Source: Streptomyces sp. CB02414 (GTDB lineage: Bacteria; Actinomycetota; Actinomycetes; Streptomycetales; Streptomycetaceae). Taken from it: a DNA stretch of 64,000 nucleotides. The stretch is taken from contig NZ_LIPF01000003.1 in NCBI RefSeq assembly GCF_001905385.1, positions 248,001-312,000 on the forward strand, given 5' to 3'. The notes below the pieces were generated by a model, which saw only the letters and a program-made list of their open reading frames with translations, had not been told where the DNA came from and ran no database searches. A program made the position numbers and the translations under genes. Below, one piece after another: positions 50,327 through 58,697 of the stretch; the first letter of the stretch is position 1, and each line of letters begins with the position of its first letter.

Positions 50327-51625
50327 CTACGGCCTCAGGAACGCCACCAGGGCGTTGGCCAGCAGGTACGGGTCGTCGGCGCCGCACAGTTCCCGTGCGC
50401 TGTGCATCGAGAGGATGGCCGCGCCGATGTCGACGGTGCTGATGCCGTGCCGGGCCGCGGTGATCGGGCCGATGGTGGTGCCGCAGGGCATGGCGTTGTT
50501 GGAGACGAAGGTCTGGAAGGGGACGTCCGCCTTCTCGCAGGCGGCGGCGAACACCGCGCGGCCCGAACCGTCCGTGGCGTAGCGGTTGTTGACGTTGACC
50601 TTGAGGATGGGGCCGCCGTTGACGCGTGGATGGTGCGTCGGGTCGTGCCGTTCCGCGTAGTTGGGGTGGACGGCGTGGCCCGTGTCGGAGGACAGGCAGA
50701 CCGTGCCGGCGAAGGCGCGGGCGCGGTCCTCGTACGTGCCGCCGCGCGCGAACACCGAACGCTCCAGGACGCTGCCGAGGAGCGGGCCGTCGGCGCCCGT
50801 GTCCGACTGGGAGCCGGTCTCCTCGTGGTCGAAGGCAGCGAGCACGGGGATGTACGACAGGTCCGCGTCGGAGGCCGCGACGGCGGCCAGGGCGGCCGTA
50901 CCGGCGTGCACGGACAGGAGGTTGTCCATGCGTGGGCCGGCCACCAGCTCCCGGTCGCGGCCCAGGTACGCCGGGGGCTCCACGGAGTGGGTCATGAGGT
51001 CCCAGCCGGTGACCTCGCCGCGCGCGAGACCGGTCTCCTCCTCCAGGAAGGCGATCAGGTCGCCGTCGCGGACCGGGTCGCCGAGGCCCCAGACGGGCTG
51101 GAGGTGGCGCTGCTTGTCGAGCTTGAGGCCCTCCGCGGACACGTTGCGGTCCATGTGGATGGCGAGTTGGGGGACGCGGAGCAGCGGGCGGTCGACGTTG
51201 ACCAGGCGGGTCGAGCCGTCGCGCAGGGTGAGGCGGCCGGCCAGGCCCAGGTCGCGGTCGAGCCAGGAGTTCATCAGCGGTCCGCCGTAGATCTCCACGG
51301 CGACCTGGCGCCAGCCGTGCGCACCGGTGTCGGGGCGGGGCTTCACGCGCAGGTTGGGGGAGTCGGTGTGGGCGCCGACGATGCGGAAGGGGGTGTGCGG
51401 CGCGGCGCCCTCGGGGACGTACCAGGCCACGATCGCGCCGCCGCGCAGCACGTACTTGCCGCCGCTCGTCCCCTCCCAGGCGTCCGTCTCCGCGACCTGC
51501 CGGAAGCCGGCCTTCTCCAGCCGCTCGGCGGCGTTGGCCACGGCGTGGTACGGCGTCGGGCTCGCCGCCAGGAAGGTCATCAGGTCGTCGGTGTGGCCGC
51601 GGTCGAAGCGGGCTGGTGCGCTCAT
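50327..51625 (-). CDS. apeB: M18 family aminopeptidase (ApeB-like)
   Basis: A 432-residue zinc aminopeptidase. The metal and catalytic elements are GAHTDSPNLRVKP near the N-terminus, GPRMDNL, DHEETGSQSDTGADG and the C-terminal SNNAMPCGTTIGP with DIGAAILSMHSARE. It cleaves N-terminal acidic or neutral residues from peptides. It stands as a single gene behind a strong terminator. Confidence 0.94.
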   Translation of the reverse strand: MSAPARFDRGHTDDLMTFLAASPTPYHAVANAAERLEKAGFRQVAETDAWEGTSGGKYVLRGGAIVAWYVPEGAAPHTPFRIVGAHTDSPNLRVKPRPDTGAHGWRQVAVEIYGGPLMNSWLDRDLGLAGRLTLRDGSTRLVNVDRPLLRVPQLAIHMDRNVSAEGLKLDKQRHLQPVWGLGDPVRDGDLIAFLEEETGLARGEVTGWDLMTHSVEPPAYLGRDRELVAGPRMDNLLSVHAGTAALAAVAASDADLSYIPVLAAFDHEETGSQSDTGADGPLLGSVLERSVFARGGTYEDRARAFAGTVCLSSDTGHAVHPNYAERHDPTHHPRVNGGPILKVNVNNRYATDGSGRAVFAAACEKADVPFQTFVSNNAMPCGTTIGPITAARHGISTVDIGAAILSMHSARELCGADDPYLLANALVAFLRP

Positions 51626-51646
51626 GGGTTCACCTTAACGACGTGT

Positions 51647-51682
51647 GAGGGCCCGCTTCCCGTGGAGCGGGAGCGGGCCCTC
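51647..51682 (-). terminator. Terminator after the acyl-CoA dehydrogenase gene
   Basis: Arms 51647-51662 and 51668-51682 pair over 15 positions with one bulge and a TGGAG loop. It lies between two same-direction genes and separates the aminopeptidase from the dehydrogenase. Confidence 0.8.
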
Positions 51683-51715
51683 GTGCCGGTGTGTGGAGTT
51701 CGTGGAGGGCGGGAC

Positions 51716-53542
51716 CTAGAACGCGGCCTCGTCCAGCTCCATCAGGTCCAGCTCGACGCCCTGGGCGATCTTGCGGGCCAGGGTGAGGCCGGGCAGGACG
51801 TTCGCGGCGAAGAACTTCGCGGCGGCGATCTTGCCGGTGTAGAAGGCCTTGTCCTTCGCGGACGCCGTCGGCAGCTTCTCGGCGGCGACGGCGGCGCCCT
51901 TGAGAAGCAGGTAGCCGACGATCACGTCACCGGAGGCCTGGAGGAGGCGGGTGGTGTTGAGGCCCACCTTGTAGATGTTCTTGACGTCCTGCTCGGTGGC
52001 CGCGAGGTCGGTGAGCATGAGGCCGACGATGGCCTCCAGCTCGACGGCGGCCTTGGCGAGGTGCTCGCGGGCGCCGGACAGCTCCTCGCCGCCGGTGCCG
52101 AGGGCGAGGAACTTCTTGATGTCCTCGGCGAGCGAGTTCAGCGCGGCGCCCTGGTTGCGGACGATCTTCCGGAAGAAGTAGTCCTGGCCCTGGATCGCCG
52201 TGGTGCCCTCGTAGAGGGTGTCGATCTTGGCGTCGCGGATGTACTGCTCGATCGGGTACTCCTGGAGGAACCCGGAGCCGCCGAAGGTCTGGAGGGACTG
52301 CGCGAGCTGCTCGTAGGCCTTCTCCGAGCCGTAGCCCTTGACGATCGGCAGGAGCAGGTCGTTGAGGGCGTGCTCGGTGGCGGCGTCCTCGCCGTTCGCC
52401 TCCTTGATCTGGATCTCGTCCTGGACCGAGGCGGTGTACATGACGAGGGCGCGCATGCCCTCCGCGTACGCCTTCTGCGTCATCAGGGAGCGGCGGACGT
52501 CCGGGTGGTGCGTGATGGTGACCTTGGGGGCCGACTTGTCCATGAAGTTGGCCAGGTCGGGGCCCTGGACGCGCTCCTTGGCGTACTCCAGGGCGTTGAG
52601 GTAGCCCGTGGAGAGGGTGGAGATCGCCTTCGTGCCGACCATCATCCGGGCGAACTCGATGATGCGGAACATCTGGCGGATGCCGTCGTGCTTGTCGCCG
52701 ATCAGCCAGCCCTTGGCGGGGTGGCGGTCGCCGAAGGTCATCTCGCAGGTGTTGGAGGCCTTCAGGCCCATCTTGTGCTCGACGTTCGTGGCGTAGACGC
52801 CGTTGCGCTCGCCCAGCTCGCCGGTCTCGAAGTCGAACTCGTACTTCGGGACGAGGAAGAGCGACAGGCCCTTGGTGCCGGGGCCGGCGCCCTCGGGGCG
52901 GGCGAGGACGTAGTGGAGGATGTTCTCCGACATGTCGTGCTCGCCGGACGTGATGAAGCGCTTCACGCCCTCGATGTGCCAGGAGCCGTCCTCCTGCTGG
53001 ACCGCCTTGGTGCGGCCGGCGCCCACGTCGGAGCCGGCGTCCGGCTCGGTGAGGACCATGGTGGAGCCCCACTGCTTCTCGACGGCGATCGAGGCGATGT
53101 GCTTCTGGACCTCGTTGCCCTCCTCGAAGAGGATGCCGGCGAACGCCGGGCCGGAGGAGTACATCCACACGGCCGGGTTGGCGCCGAGGATCAGCTCCGC
53201 GTACGCCCAGATGAGCGAGCGCGGCGAGGTGGTGCCGCCGATCTCCTCGGGCAGGCCCAGGCGCCAGTACTCGGAGTCCATGAAGGCCTGGTAGCTCTTC
53301 TTGAAGGACGCCGGGACCGGCGCGGTGTTGGTCTCCGGGTCGAAGACCGGCGGGTTGCGGTCGGCGTCGGCGAAGGACTCGGCCAGCTCGTTCTCCGAGA
53401 GGCGGGTCAGCTCCTCCAGGACGCTCTTGGCCGTGTCCGTGTCCATCTCCGCGAACGGGCCGCTGCCGTAGACCTTGTCGCGGCCGAGCACCTCGAAGAG
53501 GTTGAACTCGATGTCCCGGAGATTCGGCTTGTAGTGCCCCAT
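51716..53542 (-). CDS. Acyl-CoA dehydrogenase (long, C-terminally extended)
   Basis: A 608-residue flavoprotein. N, middle and C acyl-CoA dehydrogenase domains are present ([51 protein letters not shown], and [20 protein letters not shown]), followed by about 130 residues of the acetyl-CoA dehydrogenase C-terminal-like domain. The 600-residue type acts on long acyl-CoA. The ATG at 53542 (MGHYKPN) has a better family fit than one at 53596. Confidence 0.92.
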   Translation of the reverse strand: MGHYKPNLRDIEFNLFEVLGRDKVYGSGPFAEMDTDTAKSVLEELTRLSENELAESFADADRNPPVFDPETNTAPVPASFKKSYQAFMDSEYWRLGLPEEIGGTTSPRSLIWAYAELILGANPAVWMYSSGPAFAGILFEEGNEVQKHIASIAVEKQWGSTMVLTEPDAGSDVGAGRTKAVQQEDGSWHIEGVKRFITSGEHDMSENILHYVLARPEGAGPGTKGLSLFLVPKYEFDFETGELGERNGVYATNVEHKMGLKASNTCEMTFGDRHPAKGWLIGDKHDGIRQMFRIIEFARMMVGTKAISTLSTGYLNALEYAKERVQGPDLANFMDKSAPKVTITHHPDVRRSLMTQKAYAEGMRALVMYTASVQDEIQIKEANGEDAATEHALNDLLLPIVKGYGSEKAYEQLAQSLQTFGGSGFLQEYPIEQYIRDAKIDTLYEGTTAIQGQDYFFRKIVRNQGAALNSLAEDIKKFLALGTGGEELSGAREHLAKAAVELEAIVGLMLTDLAATEQDVKNIYKVGLNTTRLLQASGDVIVGYLLLKGAAVAAEKLPTASAKDKAFYTGKIAAAKFFAANVLPGLTLARKIAQGVELDLMELDEAAF

Positions 53543-53606
53543 GGCGACGGCTCCGTTGAGAGATCGGCGAGGCACTCGCTCCTCGCATCCGTACACGTAC
53601 CAACTA

Positions 53607-53625
53607 GTAGCTACGATGATGCTAC
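53607..53625. promoter_or_regulatory. Dyad upstream of the acyl-CoA dehydrogenase
   Basis: GTAGC (53607-53611) and GCTAC (53621-53625) form a 5-bp dyad with a 9-bp centre, 65 nt upstream of the start, next to the palindrome ACTAGT. A fatty-acid regulator site is possible but weakly supported. Confidence 0.3.
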
Positions 53626-53678
53626 CCGCCGGTAATAAGAAGCAACCCCGAGCCGCCCATCTGTGACTCGTTACTCGT

Positions 53679-53684
53679 TACTCT
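53679..53684 (+). promoter_or_regulatory. -10 box TACTCT, leaderless arrangement
   Basis: TACTCT ends seven bases before the ATG at 53692. TTACTC is repeated just upstream. Confidence 0.45.
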
Positions 53685-53691
53685 GTGCTGC

Positions 53692-54162
53692 ATGTACGGC
53701 TACGACCAGACCGCGGGCCAACAGCAGCAGCAGTACGCCCCGCCCCCGCAGCAGCCGATGGGCGGCGGGTACGGGCAGCAGCCGCCGCTGTACCCCGAGC
53801 CGTCCCCGCCCTCGCTCGCGGACGCGGTGCGCGCCTTCACCACCGGCCAGATGTCCGCCGAGGACTTCCAGCAGATCTTCGCCACCTCGAAGGTCTACTG
53901 CCCGCGCGGCGACAACCCCGGCTTCCTCGCGCTGCACAACACCCAGCAGCCGGTGATCCCCATGTTCACCGGCCTCAAGGAGCTGCGCCGGTACGCGGGC
54001 AAGGAGTCCAAGTACTTCGTGATCACGGGCGCCGAGGTGATCGACCTCCTGCCGACCGGCTACGGCTTCGTCCTGGACATGGAGGGCGAGCACCGGATGG
54101 TCTTCGACGCGAAAGCCGTCGAACAGATGGTCGATTTCGCCATGCGTCGCATGTACGGCTGA
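53692..54162 (+). CDS. SseB-like protein with Gln/Pro-rich N-terminus
   Basis: A 156-residue protein. Residues 1-40 are Gln/Pro/Gly/Tyr-rich (QQQQQYAPPPQQP). The SseB N-terminal-type domain follows, with LADAVRAFTTGQMSAEDFQQ, VPMF-like IPMFTGLKELRRY and LLPTGYGFVLDMEGEHRMVF. The function is unknown in actinobacteria. Confidence 0.85.
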   Translation: MYGYDQTAGQQQQQYAPPPQQPMGGGYGQQPPLYPEPSPPSLADAVRAFTTGQMSAEDFQQIFATSKVYCPRGDNPGFLALHNTQQPVIPMFTGLKELRRYAGKESKYFVITGAEVIDLLPTGYGFVLDMEGEHRMVFDAKAVEQMVDFAMRRMYG

Positions 54163-54179
54163 CCGGCTGCCGCCGCTGC

Positions 54180-54207
54180 GAGCCCGGAGGGAATGCCCTC
54201 CGGGCTC
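54180..54207 (+). terminator. Terminator of the SseB-like gene
   Basis: A 12-bp stem (54180-54191 with 54196-54207), AATG loop, followed by TCTCTGTTT. Confidence 0.83.
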
Positions 54208-54277
54208 TCTCTGTTTGAGGTGGCAAGAAGTTCAACGCTCAACTAAAGTGGGGCGCACGCCGCCCGAGGAGGTCGAC

Positions 54278-55255
54278 ATGCCTGCCGTGACCGTCGAGAA
54301 CCCGCTGACGCTGCCCCGCGTATCCGCGTCCGCCGACGCCGTCGCACGTCCCGTGCTCACCGTCACGACCGCGCCCAGCGGCTTCGAGGGCGAGGGCTTC
54401 CCGGTTCGCCGCGCGTTCGCCGGGATCAACTACCGCCACCTCGACCCGTTCATCATGATGGACCAGATGGGTGAGGTGGAGTACGCGCCCGGAGAGCCGA
54501 AAGGCACGCCCTGGCACCCGCACCGCGGCTTCGAGACCGTCACCTACATCATCGACGGGATCTTCGACCACCAGGACTCCAACGGCGGTGGCGGCACCAT
54601 CACCAACGGCGACACCCAGTGGATGACGGCCGGCTCCGGTCTCCTCCACATCGAGGCGCCGCCGGAGCAGCTGGTCATGTCCGGCGGTCTCTTCCACGGC
54701 CTCCAGCTGTGGGTGAACCTGCCGGCCAAGGACAAGATGATGGCCCCCCGCTACCAGGACATCCGCAGCGGCAGCGTCCAGCTGCTCACCTCCCCCGACG
54801 GCGGCGCGCTGCTGCGGGTCATCGCCGGCGAGCTGGACGGCCACGACGGCCCCGGCATCACGCACACGCCGATCACGATGGTCCACGCGACGCTCGCGCC
54901 GGGCGCCGAGGTCACCCTGCCGTGGCGGGAGGACTTCAACGGCCTCGCGTACGTGATGGCCGGGCGCGGGTCGGTCGGTGCCGAGCGGCGTCCGATCCAC
55001 CTGGGCCAGACGGCGGTCTTCGGCGCCGGAGGCTCGCTGACCGTCCGCGCGGACGACAAGCAGGACTCGCACACGCCGGACCTGGAGGTCGTGCTGCTGG
55101 GCGGCCGCCCCATCCGGGAGCCCATGGCCCACTACGGCCCGTTCGTCATGAACACCAAGGACGAGCTGATGCAGGCCTTCGAGGACTTCCAGAAGGGCCG
55201 CCTCGGCACCGTCCCGGCCGTGCACGGCATGTCGGAGGCGGGCCCGGAGGCCTGA
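54278..55255 (+). CDS. Pirin family protein
   Basis: A 325-residue bicupin. The metal site motif is visible as TPWHPHRGFETVTYIIDG and later QWMTAGSGLLHIEAPPEQ, with the first-domain histidines and a glutamate binding iron. The C-terminal cupin (VTLPWREDFNGLAYVMAGRG) lacks these. Some pirins have quercetinase activity; in Streptomyces a pirin has been linked to control of acyl-CoA oxidation. The ATG at 54278 follows GAGGAGGT. Confidence 0.92.
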   Translation: MPAVTVENPLTLPRVSASADAVARPVLTVTTAPSGFEGEGFPVRRAFAGINYRHLDPFIMMDQMGEVEYAPGEPKGTPWHPHRGFETVTYIIDGIFDHQDSNGGGGTITNGDTQWMTAGSGLLHIEAPPEQLVMSGGLFHGLQLWVNLPAKDKMMAPRYQDIRSGSVQLLTSPDGGALLRVIAGELDGHDGPGITHTPITMVHATLAPGAEVTLPWREDFNGLAYVMAGRGSVGAERRPIHLGQTAVFGAGGSLTVRADDKQDSHTPDLEVVLLGGRPIREPMAHYGPFVMNTKDELMQAFEDFQKGRLGTVPAVHGMSEAGPEA

Positions 55256-55353
55256 CGCCGGCCGGGGAGCAGCCTCCTGATGAACCGGTGATCCGTCACC
55301 CGGGCGGGCCGTCCGCGCAGGACAGCCCGCCCGGTGCGTGATCGGCTGGGGGC

Positions 55354-56439
55354 GTGCACTTGCTTCCCGCCCCGGTGCGTCGGTTCGCCGCGTGGTGCGC
55401 CGTCATCCTCCTCGCCAGCGGTGTCGTCTACGTCGCGATCCGGCTCTGCGTCGAGTTCCGCACCGCGGTGACGCCGGCGCTGCTCGCGCTGCTCGGCACC
55501 GCGCTGCTCCGGCCGCTGCACCGGTGGCTGGTCAAGGCGCACGTGCAGCGGTCGCTGGCGGCCGGACTCACCTGCGTCGCCGTCGTGGCCGTGGTCGGCG
55601 GGGCCGTGTACATCGTGGTGTCCGCGCTCATCGAGACCGGCGACCAGATCATCGCCTCGCTGCGGAACGCGGCGCGGGACATCGCCGACCACTTCGGGGC
55701 GGCCGGGACCTCGCTGGAGGACATGGCGTCCAACGCGCGGGAGCTGCTGGGGAAGTTCGGCGGGACCGCGGCCTCCGGGGTGGTCACCGGGATCAGCGTC
55801 GTCGGCGAGATGCTGGCCATGGCCGTGCTCGCCCTGCTGCTCGTCTTCTTCTTCCTGCGCGACTCCGACCGGGCGGTCTCCACGGTGCGCCACCTCGCCC
55901 CGCCCGGCGGCGCCGACATGGTCGAGGCGATGGCCCGGCGGGCCTTCGGCGCCGTCGAGGGCTTCATGCGCGGCACCACCTTCATCGCCCTGATCGACGC
56001 CTTCTGCATCACGGTGGGCCTGCTGATCCTGCGGGTGCCCGGCGCGATCGGGCTCGGCGCGCTGGTCTTCGTCGGCGCCTACATCCCCTACCTCGGCGCG
56101 TTCATCTCCGGTGCGGTGGCGGTGCTGGTCGCGCTGGCCGACCGGGGGTTCGCCATCGCGCTGTGGGCCCTCGGAGTGGTGCTCGCCGTGCAGGTGCTCG
56201 AAGGGCACGTGCTCCAGCCGATGATCCAGAGCCGGACCGTGCAGATGCATCCGGCGATCGTGCTGCTGGCGCTCACCGCGGGGGCGTCGGTGGCGGGCAT
56301 CCTGGGGATGCTGCTCGCCGTGCCGCTGACCGCGGCCGCGTTCGGGATCGTGCACGAGCTCCAGGGGCGTTACGCGGCGTCCGGGCCGCCCTCGGGGCCA
56401 CCGCCGCCGCGGCCTGCGTCCGGCTCCGTGGACTCGTAG
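55354..56439 (+). CDS. AI-2E family (TqsA/PerM-like) permease
   Basis: A 361-residue membrane protein with seven or eight hydrophobic segments. The family pattern IGLGALVFVGAYIPYLGAFI and VLAVQVLEGHVLQPMIQSRT is present toward the C-terminus, preceded by a large loop (about 95-145). Members export diverse small ions or signals. Its last 70 bases overlap the convergent SpoIIE-type gene. Confidence 0.9.
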   Translation: MHLLPAPVRRFAAWCAVILLASGVVYVAIRLCVEFRTAVTPALLALLGTALLRPLHRWLVKAHVQRSLAAGLTCVAVVAVVGGAVYIVVSALIETGDQIIASLRNAARDIADHFGAAGTSLEDMASNARELLGKFGGTAASGVVTGISVVGEMLAMAVLALLLVFFFLRDSDRAVSTVRHLAPPGGADMVEAMARRAFGAVEGFMRGTTFIALIDAFCITVGLLILRVPGAIGLGALVFVGAYIPYLGAFISGAVAVLVALADRGFAIALWALGVVLAVQVLEGHVLQPMIQSRTVQMHPAIVLLALTAGASVAGILGMLLAVPLTAAAFGIVHELQGRYAASGPPSGPPPPRPASGSVDS

Positions 56440-58535
56440 ACCTCGTACCAGATGCTCTTGCCGGCGCCGCGCGGGGCGACGCCCCACTCGTCGGCGAGCA
56501 TCTCGACCAGCATCAGGCCGCGCCCCGAGGAGGCCATCTCCCCCGGGCGGCGCTTGTGCGGCAGGTCGTCGCCGCTGTCGGTGACCTCGACCCGGATGCG
56601 GCGCTCGCCCGGCTCCCCGGTGACCTCGGCGACCAGCAGGGCGTCGGCGTCGGTGTGCACCAGGACGTTCGTCAGCATCTCGGAGAGCAGCAGCACCGAC
56701 GCGTCGAGCTGGTCCTCGCTGGGCCAGTCGTGCAGGAGGTCGCGCAGGTGCTCCCGGGCGGTGGCGATCCGCTCCGGCTCGGCCTGGGCGACCGTCAGCA
56801 TCGTGCGGCGCACCGGCGTCCGGAGGACCGGGCTGTCGCCGCAGCCGCATCCCTTGCCCTGCCGGCACAGCAGGAGCAGGGCGATGTCGTCCTCCCGCCG
56901 GTCGGCGAGCGGGCCGGTGGTGTGGTGCGAGGAGGGCCCGTGCACGGCCTGGACCAGCGCGTCGGCCAGTTCCTCCAGGTCGCCGTCGTGCTGCTCCAGG
57001 ATGACGCGGAGGCGGTCCCAGCCGGAGTGCAGGTCGTGGCCGCCGGTCTCGACCAGGCCGTCCGTGCACAGCATCAGGGTGTCCCCGGGCTCCAGGGCCA
57101 GCCGGGTGGTCGGGTAGTCGGAGTCCGGGTCGATGCCCAGCGGCAGCCCGCCCGCGGTGGCGCGGATCAGTGCCGTTCCGTCGGCCATCCGGACGACGGG
57201 GTCGAGATGGCCGGCGCGGGCGCTCTCCACGGTGCCGGTCGCCGGGTCCACCTCGGCGTAGTAGCAGGTCGCGAAGCGGGTGTCGCCGGGGTCGTCCTCG
57301 GACGAGGTGAGGCCGTGCAGGAAGTGGGAGGCGCGGGCGAGCACCGCGTCGGGACGGTGCCCCTCGGCGGCGTAGGCGCGCAGCGCGATGCGCAGCTGGC
57401 CCATGAGGCCGGCCGCGCGTACGTCGTGTCCCTGGACGTCGCCGATGACCAGGGCGAAGCGCCCCGCGGGCAGCGGGATCATGTCGTACCAGTCGCCGCC
57501 GACCTGGAGGCCGCCGCCGGTGGGGACGTAGCGGGCGGCGAGGCCCATGCCGGGGATCTCCGGGCCGAGCACGGGCAGCATGCTGCGCTGCAGTCCGTCG
57601 GTCAGCTCCCGCTGGGTCTCGGCGGCGCCCGCCCGGGACAGGGCCTGCGCCAGCATCCGCGCCACGGTGGTCAGCACCGAGCGCTCGTCCGGCGTGAACG
57701 CCACGGGGTAGGCGAAGGCGGCCATCCACGCGCCCATCGGGCGGCCCGCCACCGTCAGCGGCAGGAACGCCCAGGAGCGGCGGCCGTAGCGCTCGGCGAG
57801 CGGCCAGGTGAGGGGGTAGCGGGAGCGGTACTGCTCGGGCGAGGACAGGTAGACGGCACGGCCGGTGCGCACCACCTCGGCGGCCGGGTAGTCCGTGTCC
57901 AGCTGCATGTTCACGAACGCGTTCATGTCGTTCTGCGGCTGCCCGTGGTGGCCGATGACCGTGAGACGGTCGCCCGAGACCCCGAAGACCGCGAGCCCGT
58001 CCGGGGAGAACCCCGGCATCGACAGGCCTGCCGCGACCCGCAGCACCTCCGCCGTGGACCGTGCCTCGGCCAGCGCCCGGCCCGCGTCCAGCAGGAACGC
58101 CTCCCGCGAGCGGCGCCACTCGCCGGTCACCGCGCTGCGTCCGGCGGGTGTGCCCGGCGTGGGCTCGGCGACCTCCTGGAGGGTGCCGGTCAGCTCGTAC
58201 GTCTTGTGCACGGGGTCGAACGCCGGCTTGGAGCGGCTGCGCACGATCCGGACCATGTGGCCCCGCTCGTCCATGATCCGGATGCGGACCTCGGCGAGGG
58301 TGCCCTCGGCGACGGCGAGCTGGACCACGCCGGTGATCTCGTTCCAGTCCACGGGGTGCAGCCGCGCCCGTACCTGGGCCTCGGTGAGCAGCGCGCGTCT
58401 GGCGGGCAGCCCGAGCAGCCGGGCCGCCTCCGCGTCGACCGTGACCTCGCCGGTGGCCGTGTTCCAGTGCCACAGACCGGTCGCGAGAGCGGCAAGGACG
58501 TCCCCCACTTCGGGCAGGGGCTCATCAGTGCGCAT
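56370..58535 (-). CDS. PAS-GAF-SpoIIE phosphatase with C-terminal anti-sigma-type ATPase domain
   Basis: A 721-residue multi-domain regulator. There is a PAS-like domain (about 10-125), a GAF domain (about 140-310), a PP2C/SpoIIE phosphatase (about 325-545, with GGDWYDMIPLPAGRFALVIG, GDVQGHD and CTDGLVE) and a HATPase_c domain related to RsbW/SpoIIAB (about 585-700, with LLSEMLTNVLVHT and SSGRGLMLVEMLADEWG). This combination acts in partner-switching control of alternative sigma factors. No sigma or anti-sigma antagonist gene is adjacent. The -10-like TAAAGT sits six bases before the start. Confidence 0.92.
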   Translation of the reverse strand: MRTDEPLPEVGDVLAALATGLWHWNTATGEVTVDAEAARLLGLPARRALLTEAQVRARLHPVDWNEITGVVQLAVAEGTLAEVRIRIMDERGHMVRIVRSRSKPAFDPVHKTYELTGTLQEVAEPTPGTPAGRSAVTGEWRRSREAFLLDAGRALAEARSTAEVLRVAAGLSMPGFSPDGLAVFGVSGDRLTVIGHHGQPQNDMNAFVNMQLDTDYPAAEVVRTGRAVYLSSPEQYRSRYPLTWPLAERYGRRSWAFLPLTVAGRPMGAWMAAFAYPVAFTPDERSVLTTVARMLAQALSRAGAAETQRELTDGLQRSMLPVLGPEIPGMGLAARYVPTGGGLQVGGDWYDMIPLPAGRFALVIGDVQGHDVRAAGLMGQLRIALRAYAAEGHRPDAVLARASHFLHGLTSSEDDPGDTRFATCYYAEVDPATGTVESARAGHLDPVVRMADGTALIRATAGGLPLGIDPDSDYPTTRLALEPGDTLMLCTDGLVETGGHDLHSGWDRLRVILEQHDGDLEELADALVQAVHGPSSHHTTGPLADRREDDIALLLLCRQGKGCGCGDSPVLRTPVRRTMLTVAQAEPERIATAREHLRDLLHDWPSEDQLDASVLLLSEMLTNVLVHTDADALLVAEVTGEPGERRIRVEVTDSGDDLPHKRRPGEMASSGRGLMLVEMLADEWGVAPRGAGKSIWYEVYESTEPDAGRGGGGPEGGPDAA

Positions 58536-58541
58536 TGCCCC

Positions 58542-58547
58542 ACTTTA
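58542..58547 (-). promoter_or_regulatory. -10 box TAAAGT (minus strand), leaderless arrangement
   Basis: On the minus strand TAAAGT ends six bases before the ATG at 58535. Confidence 0.5.
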
Positions 58548-58647
58548 AGAAGGTCTGATCGCACGCTGCCACCGCTCGCCCGGTGCCAATGGGGAGGAAC
58601 GCAGGGGTGGCCGCCCGGTACGCTGGGGTTGTTTCAACGCTGGGGTC

Positions 58648-58661
58648 GTTTCACGTGAAAC
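58648..58661. other. parS: parS centromere site (ParB binding), upstream of aspS
   Basis: GTTTCACGTGAAAC, identical to the site at 24407-24420, lies 36 bases upstream of the aspS start in the aspS/SpoIIE-type divergent gap. A GTTTCAAC half-site-like sequence is at 58631. It is intergenic, unlike the first site. Confidence 0.93.
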
Positions 58662-58697
58662 ACCCACTCCCGATCCGCGAAGGCTGGATGAACGACG

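Noticed and set aside
49914..50582. 222-codon plus-strand frame opposite DUF6458
   Set aside because: It has no domain, no ribosome site, and lies opposite real genes.
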